From: Nepenthes gracilis
Taxonomy: Eukaryota > Streptophyta > Magnoliopsida > Caryophyllales > Nepenthaceae
NCBI GenBank assembly: GCA_033239525.1
Contig: BSYO01000003.1
Location: 9,852,001 to 9,916,000 of the forward strand
Reading direction: 5' to 3'
Length of the DNA stretch: 64,000 nt
Shown: positions 48,824 through 58,877 of the stretch, piece after piece
Layout: each line of letters opens with the position of its first letter
How positions within the stretch are numbered: position 1 is the first letter of the stretch
Notes under the pieces: model-generated
Database searches by the model: none
Seen by the model: the letters and a program-made list of their open reading frames with translations, nothing else
What the model was told of the DNA's origin: nothing
Position numbers and translations under genes: made by a program

Positions 48824-51236
48824 CTACAATGGCTCTGAACATCTAATCTGCTGCTTGATACTATCAGTTGGAAGCTGAGCAGAAGCATCCGACAAAACCA
48901 TCGCAGGGGCCGATGTCATGGCTTGATATTGAGTGGTCAATGTCGGTTGCAAAGGCTGAGAAAAATATAGCTGGGTATCCGCCAGGATCAGCATATTCAT
49001 ATGTAGGGGCAATGGACTGGGACGGATAAAGAATTTGAGAGTAGCCCATGAATGGCTGTTGTTGCTGGGGCTGAGGCTGACCAGATTGTACTTGAACGAG
49101 TGGTGGGGCTGCGGCAGCGGCAGCGGCCGTCCTGTATACACCAGCAGCCATCTCAGGCTTTGGAGGAGGCATATTCCTTGTGGTGGTGTACATGGCAGAT
49201 GTAGTGATCATGGTATGATTTGGAGGCACCTGGGGACGGTTAGAAGGGGCAGCACTTGCAGCTTCACTAAAATTAGTTTGCGGCATGGGCAAATTGAAAG
49301 CTTGAGCCTGTCCAGCAGGAACATAATAAACAGGGTACCGCTGATCAAGCTGATGATGGTGAAGATGGGCTTGCTGAGAAGGATATAAGGGATAGTAAGT
49401 TGATAGTGGAGCTGCCCCAGCAGGATGATGAACGAAATGAGGGCCAGGATGAATGAATTGTTGCTGCTGCTGTTGTTGTTTTCGGTATAATTGCTGTTGT
49501 AGGAGTAATTGCTGCTGCTGATGATCGTATTCGGGAGCCAATGCATACCTACTATCCGAATTCTGCGGCATCTGAACCCAAACGTTTGGATCAGATACAT
49601 TGACCTTTGGATCAACAAGGTTTGGAGAAAACATGTTGCCTGCAGAAGGAATTTGACCGACTGGTTCTTGATAGATCATTGGTTTCTGGCGAGAGATTGC
49701 ATTCGAAAGACTACTGTCGCTGCAAAACCATTAAACCAATCACGGATACATCTCAGTACATCAGTGAGCATAGCTCACATCAACCATAACATAGGAGAGA
49801 ACCCAAATTCTCACTAAATCAAGTAAGATCAGCAAAGAATAGTTGGAAAAAAAAAACAAATTGAAAGTTAATCATCAATCGAATAGTTGAAAAAAAAAAT
49901 TGCAAGATAATCATCAATCCAGCCCGCTCACAAGGAATCGAACATGGAGATGGTAATCCCAAAAAAAAAAAAAAAAGAGTCAAGTGGCAGCTTGAAAAAG
50001 AATCAATGCACCTGGAAACAGAATCGGGAGAAGGCAAATCGCCAACCGTTAACTTCTGTTGGGCATGCGAAGGCATCATCTCTTGCGATGGTTTCCTATA
50101 CCCTAAAGGCACGAACTGACCCGTTCTCTCATCATCGGACACAATCCGATTCAGATATTCACCAGCCACAACCGGCACGCCAGTTACCGACACCGCAGCA
50201 GCCTCCATATTCGACGGAAGAGTAGGCGGAGAAGATTGCATAACAAAACCGTCATCCAGCTTCTGCGCCCCCACAACCATTTCTGAAAATTGCTCCTCGA
50301 TCCCGCCAATTATTCTCTGATCCGAAACCCTAACCTCTCGGCCATCACCGCCGCCAATGCTTCCATCGCTCTCTTCCACGTGAACCCGAACAGGAGGCAA
50401 ATTAGCAAGAGAAGACGACGTCGATCCAAACGATGACATTGCCTCAATCATCGGAGAATCGGGAACTGAATAAGTATCCAGATTACTCTTCTGATTCCCT
50501 AATTTCTTCCCCCCAACAGTCTGTGCCTCCGCATCCAATAAATTCGAATCCGAATTCGCCGAACGGTCAACATTTCCTTCTAGCCCAAGCAAGCAATCCA
50601 CCGAAGTTGGATCGGAAAACCCTCGCTGCAAAACCCTAGTCCCATTCAAAGCATCCAAAAACCATTCGTCTGACTTACTCGATCCATCGAGAATCGACCC
50701 GATCGAGGACGCGGCTTCGGCTTTATTAGGGAAGAGAAAGAGGCGGATCCTCGAGGATTTTCAGGGTTGGAACCGGCGGCTAATCGATCGTACTCTTCGA
50801 GCATGTTCTCGAGATCTTCTTCCGTGGATACGGTGATGAGAGAGTCGAGATCCTCGCTGGGGAGCTGGTATTTGAGAACGAAGGGACGACCGTTCAGTAT
50901 AATTTTGGAGAGGCGGGAAAGTAGGTCCGAGAGAGTGCATTTACGGTCGACGACGACGATGCGGGTCTCGCCGCCTACGTAGCAAAGGGACTTGTCGTGG
51001 GGGCGGGGAACGATGTGTCCTCCGTAGCTACACATGACACGGAGCTTGGCTCCTGCAAAGGCGGGTAAGGGCGCCTCTTCGAGCGAGTCGGCTTTTCGGG
51101 AGCAAGGGGAGGAGTCTACGCAGTCTGCGTAGGAGATGTGAAGGGGGTTCGTGGAAGCGGGACACGAATTTGTGGCGCCCGGGATCGGGGTGGTAGGCGG
51201 TGTGGTCTGTGTTGGCGGCGGCGGCGGCGCTTCCAT
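48824..51236 (-). CDS. PDE331: PB1 (octicosapeptide/Phox/Bem1p) domain protein, frame broken by two indels
   Basis: Exon 1 is 50012-51236 and exon 2 is 48824-49719 (GT-AG, phase 2). The protein starts MEAPPPPPTQTTPPTTP. A PB1 domain at residues about 63-152 begins KLRVMCSYGGHIVPRPHDKS with the basic cluster and ends in the acidic OPCA-type stretch ITVSTEEDLENMLEEYDRL. The middle region reads SVDCLLGLEGN. The C-terminal half is Gln/His/Pro-rich with poly-Gln and poly-Ala runs, ending TDSIKQQIRCSEPL. It matches Arabidopsis AT2G01190 (PDE331, pigment defective), about 700 residues. Two frame breaks are seen: one base too few near 50748-50757, where the family block RIRLFLFP moves to another frame, and one base too many near 48980-48985. 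As written the product stops after 196 residues, keeping only PB1. A mutated gene and assembly errors are both possible. PB1 domains pair head to tail. The partner of this one is unknown to me. Confidence 0.85.
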
Positions 51237-52490
51237 GGCTAAATGTGGAGGCCGCGGAGTGGAGAGCTTCCGCTCCTTCCTGGGCGGATGAAATGCAGGG
51301 GGGTAAACTAGCGCAAGTTGATCCCTTTACTAGGGATTCGGGGGCAGTCAGAGGCGATGGACAGCTTCCGACGTCCGTTTTGGACCCACACGCTTAATAA
51401 GTTAACGAGTAGAATATAATTTTAATCGTCTAATTTTAAATTTAATTAAATAACTAAAATTATTTTTTTTTAAAATAAAATTTTAGCCATCTGTTGCTCC
51501 TGATGTAATGGCCACAATTTTAGTGTATAATAATCCTAATATTTTGAATAGGAATAAAAAACGACCGCTATTTTCACTTTTTCTACAAATCTACTGTTCT
51601 CTTCTCTCCGCTACTTTCCATCTTCATATGCAGTTTGGTGTTTCCACTGTGTCCTGACGCTTCTTTCCTCTGCTTCTGCAAACTCTTCTCTCCTCCTTTC
51701 CTCTCCAACTTCGATCTGTTATACTGTGTGCTTCGCTCCAAATATTCGGCGGCCGGCGCTCGATTTTGGTAATTTCTTCTTTCTTTTACCTTTGAAGCAT
51801 TGTTATTTATTGTGTGCGTATCATATATGTCCTAATCTGCAGCTTGAGAGAGAGTGAGGGATGATGAGAAACCCTAATTTGCTGCATGCTTGAGAGGGAG
51901 AGAGAGAAAGAGAGAGAGAGGGGAAGCAAGCTTTTGGAAGAGATAGATTCTTTTTCCCTAAAAAAATAGTGTATTTTTTTCCTAAAAAAATTAGTGCATT
52001 AAATTTTTAACCCAGAATATTTTTTATTTCAGTGACGTTAAAAAAATTATTTTATTGTCAAAATTAAAAATTACTAAATAAAGAAAAGAAGAAAATGCTA
52101 ACTGAGTTATGATTTTCAAATAAATTTATATGTGAAAATATTATTTAACTATATTCGGCATTTTTTTTTTATTTTAGTTCAAAATTTCAACAAATTGAAA
52201 TGAAATTTCAGGTATGGGATATATGTTTAGAGAGACAATTCGACAGAGGAAGGTTTTCAACCAAGGAAAAAAATATAATATCAACATTGGGTTCAGGCGA
52301 CATTGTTGTGTTTCTTGAGAGTAAAATGCAGAATTTTCTTTTTGTTCATTAATATGAACTCGGAAGTTCAGAACAAAATTTCAACCAAGGTTTTTCTTTC
52401 CTTTTTTCTTAAAAGTTTTTGTGTCAGGGGTTGAAATTGTATTGTCATATTAATGCATCTATTGCTAATAATGATTCAAAACAGAATTTT
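51237..52490. promoter_or_regulatory. Upstream region of the PB1 gene and spacer
   Basis: The first about 160 bases are GC-balanced and probably 5' UTR and core promoter of the minus-strand PB1 gene. Positions 51580-51780 are CT-rich and 51850-51930 contain a GA-rich simple repeat. The rest is AT-rich. No coding region is recognised. Confidence 0.4.
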
Positions 52491-54019
52491 ATAGATCATG
52501 GATGATTATACACCATTAGTTAACATGAAATTTGATAGTATGGATGATGCCTGAAATTTTTGAAAGAATTATGGTAAAATAATGGGTTTTAGTGTATGAA
52601 AAAATTTTATAAGAAAGTCAAAAATTGATAATGTTAAAATTTGTATGAAGTTTACTTGTGCAAAAGAAGATAAGAGAAGAATAAATAAAAGCAGTAGAAA
52701 AAATACACAAGAAAGGTGAAAAATCCGATGTTAATGTGAGGCGATGTTGAAAGTAGTGCTTATTGGAGAGTTAATGAAAGTTGTTAAAGCGTTCGTGTCG
52801 GAACACAATCACGAACTTGAACCACCTAAAACAAGACATCTTTTGAAATCTCAAAGAGAAGTGTCGTCATCACAACCAGAGAGACCACAATATATGCAGT
52901 CAAAAATAAAATCGATAATAAGATTTCCATCAATAATAATAACCCATCCGGATGTGATAATCAAACATATGCAGGACCCAAAATAAATAAAACCCATGAC
53001 AAGATCTCATCGGATATGAATCCCCAGGACAAATAATACAGGACCTTGACCATAATCGCAAGGGAGGTATCCAATTTATAACAACTCATCCACATAATGC
53101 AAAGAGCTCCAATATATTTTGCATACAATGATCAGGCCATCATCCCGGGCAAATAATAACCATAACATATCCCGAGATCGAAATATACCAAATATAACAT
53201 CTCCATTCGCGAAAAGGAATATCCGAGCCCGTCACGTCCAGGAGCTCTGCAAGCGTATCCATGCCACTAGTCTGAAGGGATAAAACATGAAAACGTGAGC
53301 CTAGAGCTCGGCCAAGATCAAGAATCATATAAAACGGTACACATAAATCGAAGCGGGGATATCGCATAAAGCAATCACGTAAAACAAAACACCGTCCGTG
53401 AAATCCCCTCAAAATCGTCATCGCATTAACTCGTCCCTCGGGACAAAATCATATAAATCACGATCCAGGTAAAATCTAAGTAAGACGATATCATATCATA
53501 TGATCAGGAGTCCATACGCCGCAAACTGGCCACCACATCCACGTGGAGACACATATCGTCGTCGTCCCGGATCTAAAACTCATAATGTCTGAAATCAAGA
53601 GAAAACCACGGGAACTAAAACATAAATCAAAACACGTTAGGGTTTTTATCACAAAGACGACGAGACATTCCTATCGCCCATCCACGGCCAAACCACGTAT
53701 CTCAAATCACAAGACACCCAAATACGTGCAAAAATGCAAAGCATGACGAAATCGGAGAACCAAAGATCAATGATACCAACTGAGGAAGGGTTACCTCGTC
53801 CCCAGGTAACCATGGCTATATATCGATTCTTAATTAGGCAGAGCTCAAGGCCATCCATGTACTCTGTCTCCCAGATTGGAACTTGCTCACTATATTTTAC
53901 CACGCGGCTTTGCATTGGTGCAACCTCAAGTTTTAGTTATATATTAGGATGTCCGAATACATTAGTTTTATCAATTCCTTACGATGGTTCTCAATTAAAT
54001 ACAGTGGGGGTGTCACCTA

Positions 54020-54155
54020 CAAATACCTTCCTTACTAGGCGGAAGTAGCCTCAACCTCAATCTTCCTTACAGGCGGAAGTAGCCAATGCCTCAATCTTCC
54101 TTACGGCGGAAGTAGCCTCATTCTTCCTTAAGGCGGAAGTAGCCAATGCCTCGGA
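54020..54155. repeat. Minisatellite with GGCGGAAGTAGCC core
   Basis: Four imperfect copies of CTTCCTTA..GGCGGAAGTAGCC, spaced roughly 30-40 bases apart, alternating with CTCAA or CAATGCCTC spacers. It lies inside the insertion in the FAR1-like pseudogene. Confidence 0.85.
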
Positions 54156-54981
54156 TCACAAATCGACCGGACCACCATGGTCCCGTAGTGATCCCACCCC
54201 CGACAGCATGCATGGTTAGTACAAGGCCTGGTTCATGGTTCCACAATATACGGATACACAAATGTACATATATATCGTCCGGGTGTCCAAAATCCCTCCA
54301 AATCATAAATACCAGTACAAAACCACCGCACAACCGATAAAACATACATGCATGTATACAATTGATAAATTGAGGGTATTTAAAAATACATGCATGTTAG
54401 TAAAATATCATGATGAGTCAAAATGCATCGGAAATTAAATCGGACCAAGAATAGGGCTAGAGAGGATACTTGCCTTAACATCATACTCATCAGATCTGAA
54501 GAAAAGATATCCCGAAGCACTCCAATCGAGCCTTTTCTCTCTCCTTTGTCGCGTCCTCTCTCTCTCCTCCGCGCGCCCTTCCTCTCTCCACCGTGCACAG
54601 CCTCCGCCGGCCGCTCCGCAGCCGCCGATCGACCACCGCACCGCCTCTCGTGGCCGTCGCCGACCCCCGACGACGCCCTTTCTCTCCCGTCGCAACCCTC
54701 TCTCCAGCACGACATTTCCCCTACGCACGGCTCACACCGCTCTGCTGCCACCGCCTACCGACTCGAACCACCGACACCAGCCATCCCGACGACCATCGCC
54801 GTTGCTTCCGCCTCCTGCTCGGCCGCCGACCTCCGATTCTTCCCTTCTCCTCCATCTTCTTCACACGGCAAACCCTAATCCCCTTTTTCCCCTGCACTCT
54901 CTCTCCCCGACACTCATCTCCTGCCTTTCTTTTCCCATTTCCTTTTTCATTTTCTTTTTTCCATTCTTTTACTTTTATATA

Positions 54982-54982
<1 letters not shown>

Positions 54983-55020
<38 letters not shown>

Positions 55021-55026
55021 TTTTAT

Positions 55027-55061
<35 letters not shown>

Positions 55062-55065
55062 ATAA
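54983..55065. repeat. (ATT)n followed by (TA)n microsatellite
   Basis: About twelve ATT units, a short TTTTATT spacer, then two TA runs near 55027-55065. The repeat belongs to the inserted element. Confidence 0.95.
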
Positions 55066-55690
55066 CTTTCTTTTATTTTATTTTTATCCAACTTGGCATC
55101 AGGACAACATCACGGGTGCACCCCGGGCACCACTCCGCACCTCCGATCATTCCCAAAAATTTTACGATATTTTAAATTACTTTCACCACGTCCGAAGTAC
55201 CCAAAAATTACAATTAATATTAAAATAGTCCAAATGAGATCCGAAATATCACAGTCAGCCTCACAATGCCAGCTTATTGAGATGGTTCATGATACCGGAT
55301 TGATGTCAAGTAAGACATTTAAACTCACGGTGATAGAGGCGAGTGGTAGTGGGTCGGTTGGCTATATAATAAAAGACTAAAAAGTCATACCTTTGTGTTA
55401 GGTGGCAGCGGCATATGCAATATGGTAAGGTATGAGCTATTTTAATTATTTTCAAAAACCAAAAATGAAGAATTTTGAATTCTTCTATGAGTTGCAGTTG
55501 GATTCCTATAATCATGTGATTAATATCTTTTGGGTTGATACAGAGATGATATTAGAATACCAATATTTTAAAGATGTTGTCATATTTGATATCACTTACA
55601 AGACGGATAATAGTTTAAGGCCCTTTGATGGCTTTATTGGGTTTAACCACTATAAGCAGATGGTGGTATTTGGTTGTTTAACATTCCATG

Positions 55691-57083
55691 GCTGAAATTC
55701 ATCAATCGCTCACAAGACTTGAACAAAATACTCATTTGCCTACGAATCCTTCACCATTGGCGGTTTCTCCATCTATTACTGTTCACTATCCTCCACCGCT
55801 CCCACAACCGCATCCACAAATCCCAACCCAAGTCTCACTCCAAAGACTACCATCACCGCCAAACGCCACAATCGCTCTCACACTTCGTTTTTCCCAATCT
55901 GTCATCTCTTCGCTCCTTGAAATACCGCAACCCCTAAACCGAAGCAATTGACACCCCTCACCGCTTCCGATTTCCACCACTAACATTTTATTTCAACATT
56001 CTCAAACTCTACACCTTCTACATGCAACATCGTCTGACTCCGAGAAGGACCACGGTGGTGCTGAACTGGATGAAATGGTAAAGCGGATAGACTCGTTGTC
56101 GAGCATGGATAACAGTGATGGATCTAATGCTGTGCTGCAGCCAAAAGGATTGAATCTTGCTCAAGCCCTACCATCCGCAACTTCCTCTGTTGAGGAGCTA
56201 TGTTGTGGCTCTTATGTTCTTTCACCTCCTTCACAGAACATCCATTCATCCTCTGCCAAAACCGCTACTCTTACCGTCCGCAACTTCCCTTCTTTCTTCT
56301 CTATCTATTCTCCCTCTTTTCTCTTTGTACACCGGTCGTTACTGTTTCCCTTTACACCTTGGGCTCACTGTTTCCCCTTAGATCTCGGGCCTCACTGTTC
56401 CCATTTTTACCTTAGGCCTACTGTTTCCCCTTCCCCTAAATCAGTGACACGACACGATAAAGAAATTGTGGACTCTTGGGACTTATCCGGTAATCTTGTA
56501 TTCTCAGATAAGGATCAGGCCACAACTCCTGCTCTTGTTTCTGTCCAAATATCGCAAGAATTGGACAACTCTGTGAGTGTTTCTCCGTTAACAACTGGTT
56601 TCTCTTTTGCGATTGATGAGGATACTACAGATGATTGTATGTATGAGAGGGGTGGTAATGTCATGCACGTGAAGCAACCTAAGGCGTAGCAATTCAAGCT
56701 TCCTTTGCATGACTCCCTTTTGTTATTAAAGCATAACCGAAGAAAAGGTGTTTTTCTCTTGCATGATTTCTCTACGTGTAAGCAACTGGCACTCCTACAA
56801 TTTGCATTTCAAACTTTGGATAAGTCTCCGCTAAAGTTGGGTAGCCATCCTATTGTTGGATCAGAAAAAGATAACCACAACTTGATTTTGTGTGTCACTT
56901 GCATAAATGTTTCTTCCTGTGACATGAGGTTTGGAGAGATTGACCACATTGTTTTTTGACACTTCACCTTTGGTACAGGGATTGTTTTGAATCCCATGAC
57001 TGCTGTGTCTAATAATATTGTTGGACAGGACATTGTTAAAGCCTGCGTTGGTAAGTCCCTCTCCACTCATACACAAAGTTCCA
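55691..57083 (+). other. Unrecognised low-complexity open frames
   Basis: Downstream of the FAR1 break the plus strand stays unusually open. One frame covers 55688-55951 (Pro/His/Ser-rich) and another 56075-56689 (204 codons, with an acidic stretch near SDKDQATTPALVSVQISQE). A third runs 56705-56959. They do not resemble a family I can name. They may be captured or retrocopied gene pieces, given the catalase-like piece that follows. Confidence 0.35.
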
Positions 57084-57640
57084 TTCTTTGGAGGATTATC
57101 GTTGGGAGGAGGCGCTTGCCAACTTTAACAAGGGAAGGATTTTAGAACGAGTTGTTCATGCTAGAGGAGCCGAGTGCTAAGGGTTCTTTTAAAGTTACGC
57201 ATGAAGCTTCCTAGCTCACATGCATCGATTTACTATGGGCTCCTGGGTTCTGGATTTCTGTGATTGTCCTATTCTCTATCATTCTCCATAAGCGTGAAAG
57301 TCTTGAGACCCTTTATGACCCTCATGGATTTGCTGTGCCGTGCTACACCAGTGAAGGGACATTTGATCTAATGGAAAACAATTTCCCTATCTCTTTCATT
57401 TGCAGCGGTATACAATTCCCAGATATGGTCTATTCTTTTAAGCCTAAACTAGAATCCCACATCCAAGACAATTGGAGAATCGTTGATTGCTATTCTTACC
57501 ATATTGCAAGCTTGCACATGTTTCCTTTCTCCTTTGATGATGTGGGAGTTTCACAAGATTACAGGCACATGGAAGGCTTTGGAGTTAACACCTATACTCT
57601 AATCAACACAGCTGGTAAAGAATACTTCGGCTTGTCTATC
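57084..57640 (+). pseudogene. Catalase fragment, probably a processed copy
   Basis: Plus-strand readings match plant catalase over about 185 codons in order. Frame 1 gives LEDYRWEEALANFNKGRI and ERVVHARGA, which includes the distal active-site His. A one-base shift then gives SAKGSFKVTHEAS, a stop where the family has His, and [71 protein letters not shown]. The family segment FFIRDG has become SFICSG. No intron interrupts the match, although plant catalase genes carry introns, so a reverse-transcribed copy is likely. The C-terminal part with the haem-ligand Tyr is missing. No catalase activity is possible. Confidence 0.85.
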
Positions 57641-57721
57641 AACCCTTGGCCTCATAATGAAGCTCGTCCAAATCAGACCAGCACGACAACAGCGAAAATA
57701 GTTGATGACACTTTTTTAGGA

Positions 57722-57850
57722 AAATGACGTTATTCAAGCTTGCGTGGGAAACTGCTTGGGAGGTGATGATCGACCGTTGGTGTATGAGCTCCTACCAACA
57801 GGGAGTTTAGGAAATTATCTGTTCACTGCTACGTTGTCGTGGTTTTCTCA
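57722..57850 (+). pseudogene. Short protein-kinase-like fragment
   Basis: The plus-strand frame ACVGNCLGGDDRPLVYELL then PTGSLGNYLF resembles the hinge of plant receptor-like kinases (typically LVYEYMPNGSLxxxLF). It is only about 40 codons, with no P-loop, catalytic loop or DFG, and stops follow. The assignment rests on this one motif. Confidence 0.45.
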
Positions 57851-58574
57851 GTTGGAACAAAGTTGACTAATTATTTGGCTGTGAACATCACGAGATCCAT
57901 AGTTGTTGATCGAAGTGCGGATGGGGGTATCATGCGCACAAAATTCAATATTAACTTTTCGGTGCTATCCTGCGAAATTACATTAGCAGCAACTTACTGT
58001 ATCATTGCAATTACTTTATCATTAATGGGCCATATCTCTTAAGTGTTCAGTATGGGCAAACCCCTATGAAAATATTAAAGTTGGACCCTGATGACCTGTG
58101 AACCCAACATGCTGCTGCCTGGCTGGGGTACCCGGCATCTGAGGCTGTGGAACAGCAAGAAGCTGTCAGTACACTGCTGCGATGCATACAGATGGGAGGC
58201 TGTTGGAAGAATTATGATCAAGCCTTGTCTGAATCCAATTTTGAAGGAGTAGATGAAGGAATTTTGAAAGCAAGCCTTTCCTCTAGCGCCAATCAATTTG
58301 AATGACCAAGCTGTGTGCTGGCTCTTTGCTACTCAATTGTAGCATTTGCTTGCTTGGCTAACCGTAGATGCTCTTTCTGTGAAATACCCCAGACGAGGGA
58401 ACAGAGTAGAGAAGAACAAAGAGCAACAGCCACAGCACTCCACCAATATTATCCTATATTTAACCTTAAGAATAAGGTTCTTTTTATGATAAGCGGCAAT
58501 GTTACAGGAGTCCTTAATGCTCACTCGAAGTGCACTTTCTTTTTCTATTTTGCCTGTTAATTTTATTCCCAGGT
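57851..58574. other. Unassigned sequence after the pseudogene fragments
   Basis: Contains a plus-strand open reading at about 58060-58300 (EQQEAVSTLLRCIQMGG then NYDQALSESNFEGVDEG) that looks protein-like but is not recognised. It may belong to the same mosaic of gene pieces. Confidence 0.3.
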
Positions 58575-58877
58575 TGTTAGGAAAGTGGTTAGGCAGGTTG
58601 TTAGACTGTTATTTTGTTATGATTGTGTTTAATTATATGTTGGGCCAGTGTATCATCCAACACTCTATATATAGCCATCCTGGATATTGAGAGAAGTAAG
58701 AAGAGAATTTCCTCCTCTTTGGTGTTTCCTCTCTCTCTTAGTTCGGTCTCTCTCTCTCTCTCTCTCTCCCAATTGTCCCCTTTGTTCCCCACTTTTCCTC
58801 TTCCTCTGCCTGAACTCCCTTCCCCTGCTCTATTCTTCCCCTTATTTTGCGTCACTGCCAAAATTGAGCATGTAACA
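58575..58877 (+). repeat. Possible short copia-like LTR
   Basis: Starts TGTTAGGAAAGTGGTTAG and could end CATGTAACA, with a TATA-like CTATATATAG near 58665 and a CT-rich leader. Flanking five-base sequences (CAGGT and ATATT) do not match, so the limits or the identity may be wrong. Confidence 0.3.
58746..58769. repeat. CT dinucleotide microsatellite
   Basis: About eleven CT/TC units in a pyrimidine-rich block. Confidence 0.95.

Larger units (their letters stand above)
52902..55251. mobile_element. 2.35-kb insertion in the FAR1-like pseudogene with CAGTC target duplication
   Basis: CAGTC occurs at 52897-52901 and at 55252-55256. Removing the sequence between them and one copy rejoins the two FAR1 blocks in frame (...MQS then ASQCQLIEM...). 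On the minus strand the insertion begins TGATATTTCGGATC, a normal LTR-like start, but the other end is ...TTTTATTTTT rather than CA. I find no gag or pol. Size, composition and minisatellite content suggest a long solo LTR or a non-autonomous LTR unit with a damaged end. Confidence 0.75.
52491..55690 (+). pseudogene. FAR1/FHY3-related (FRS) gene, broken and split by an insertion
   Basis: Two plus-strand blocks, 52491-52901 and 55257-55690, form one FAR1-type protein. The first covers the FAR1 DNA-binding domain: FDSMDDA, then NYGKIMGFSV, FTCAKEDKRR, CEAMLKVVL, SEHNHELEPPKTRHLLKSQR. The second covers the helix before the MULE-type transposase domain and its start: QLIEMVHDTGLMS, YFNYFQKPKMKNFEFFYELQ, INIFWVDTEMILEYQYF, DVVIFDITYKT, FIGFNHYKQMVVFGC. 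Two in-frame TGA codons stand where the family has Trp and a third where it has Arg. Further stops and frameshifts follow, and the homology ends at 55690. FAR1/FHY3 proteins are transcription factors derived from Mutator-like transposases. This copy could be a host FRS gene or a transposase relative, but it cannot make a full protein. Confidence 0.82.

Noticed and set aside
48864..49679. The 271-codon minus-strand ORF as a separate gene
   Set aside because: It is exon 2 of the PB1 gene. Its last 30 codons are out of frame after the indel near 48983.
49819..50658. The 279-codon minus-strand ORF as a separate gene
   Set aside because: It is the second half of PB1 exon 1 after the frame break plus readthrough of the intron. 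The donor at 50011 ends the exon.
54380..55228. ORFs of 97-211 codons on both strands, Pro/Arg/Ser-rich
   Set aside because: They lie in the inserted element, are low in complexity and run into microsatellites. No family resemblance was seen.
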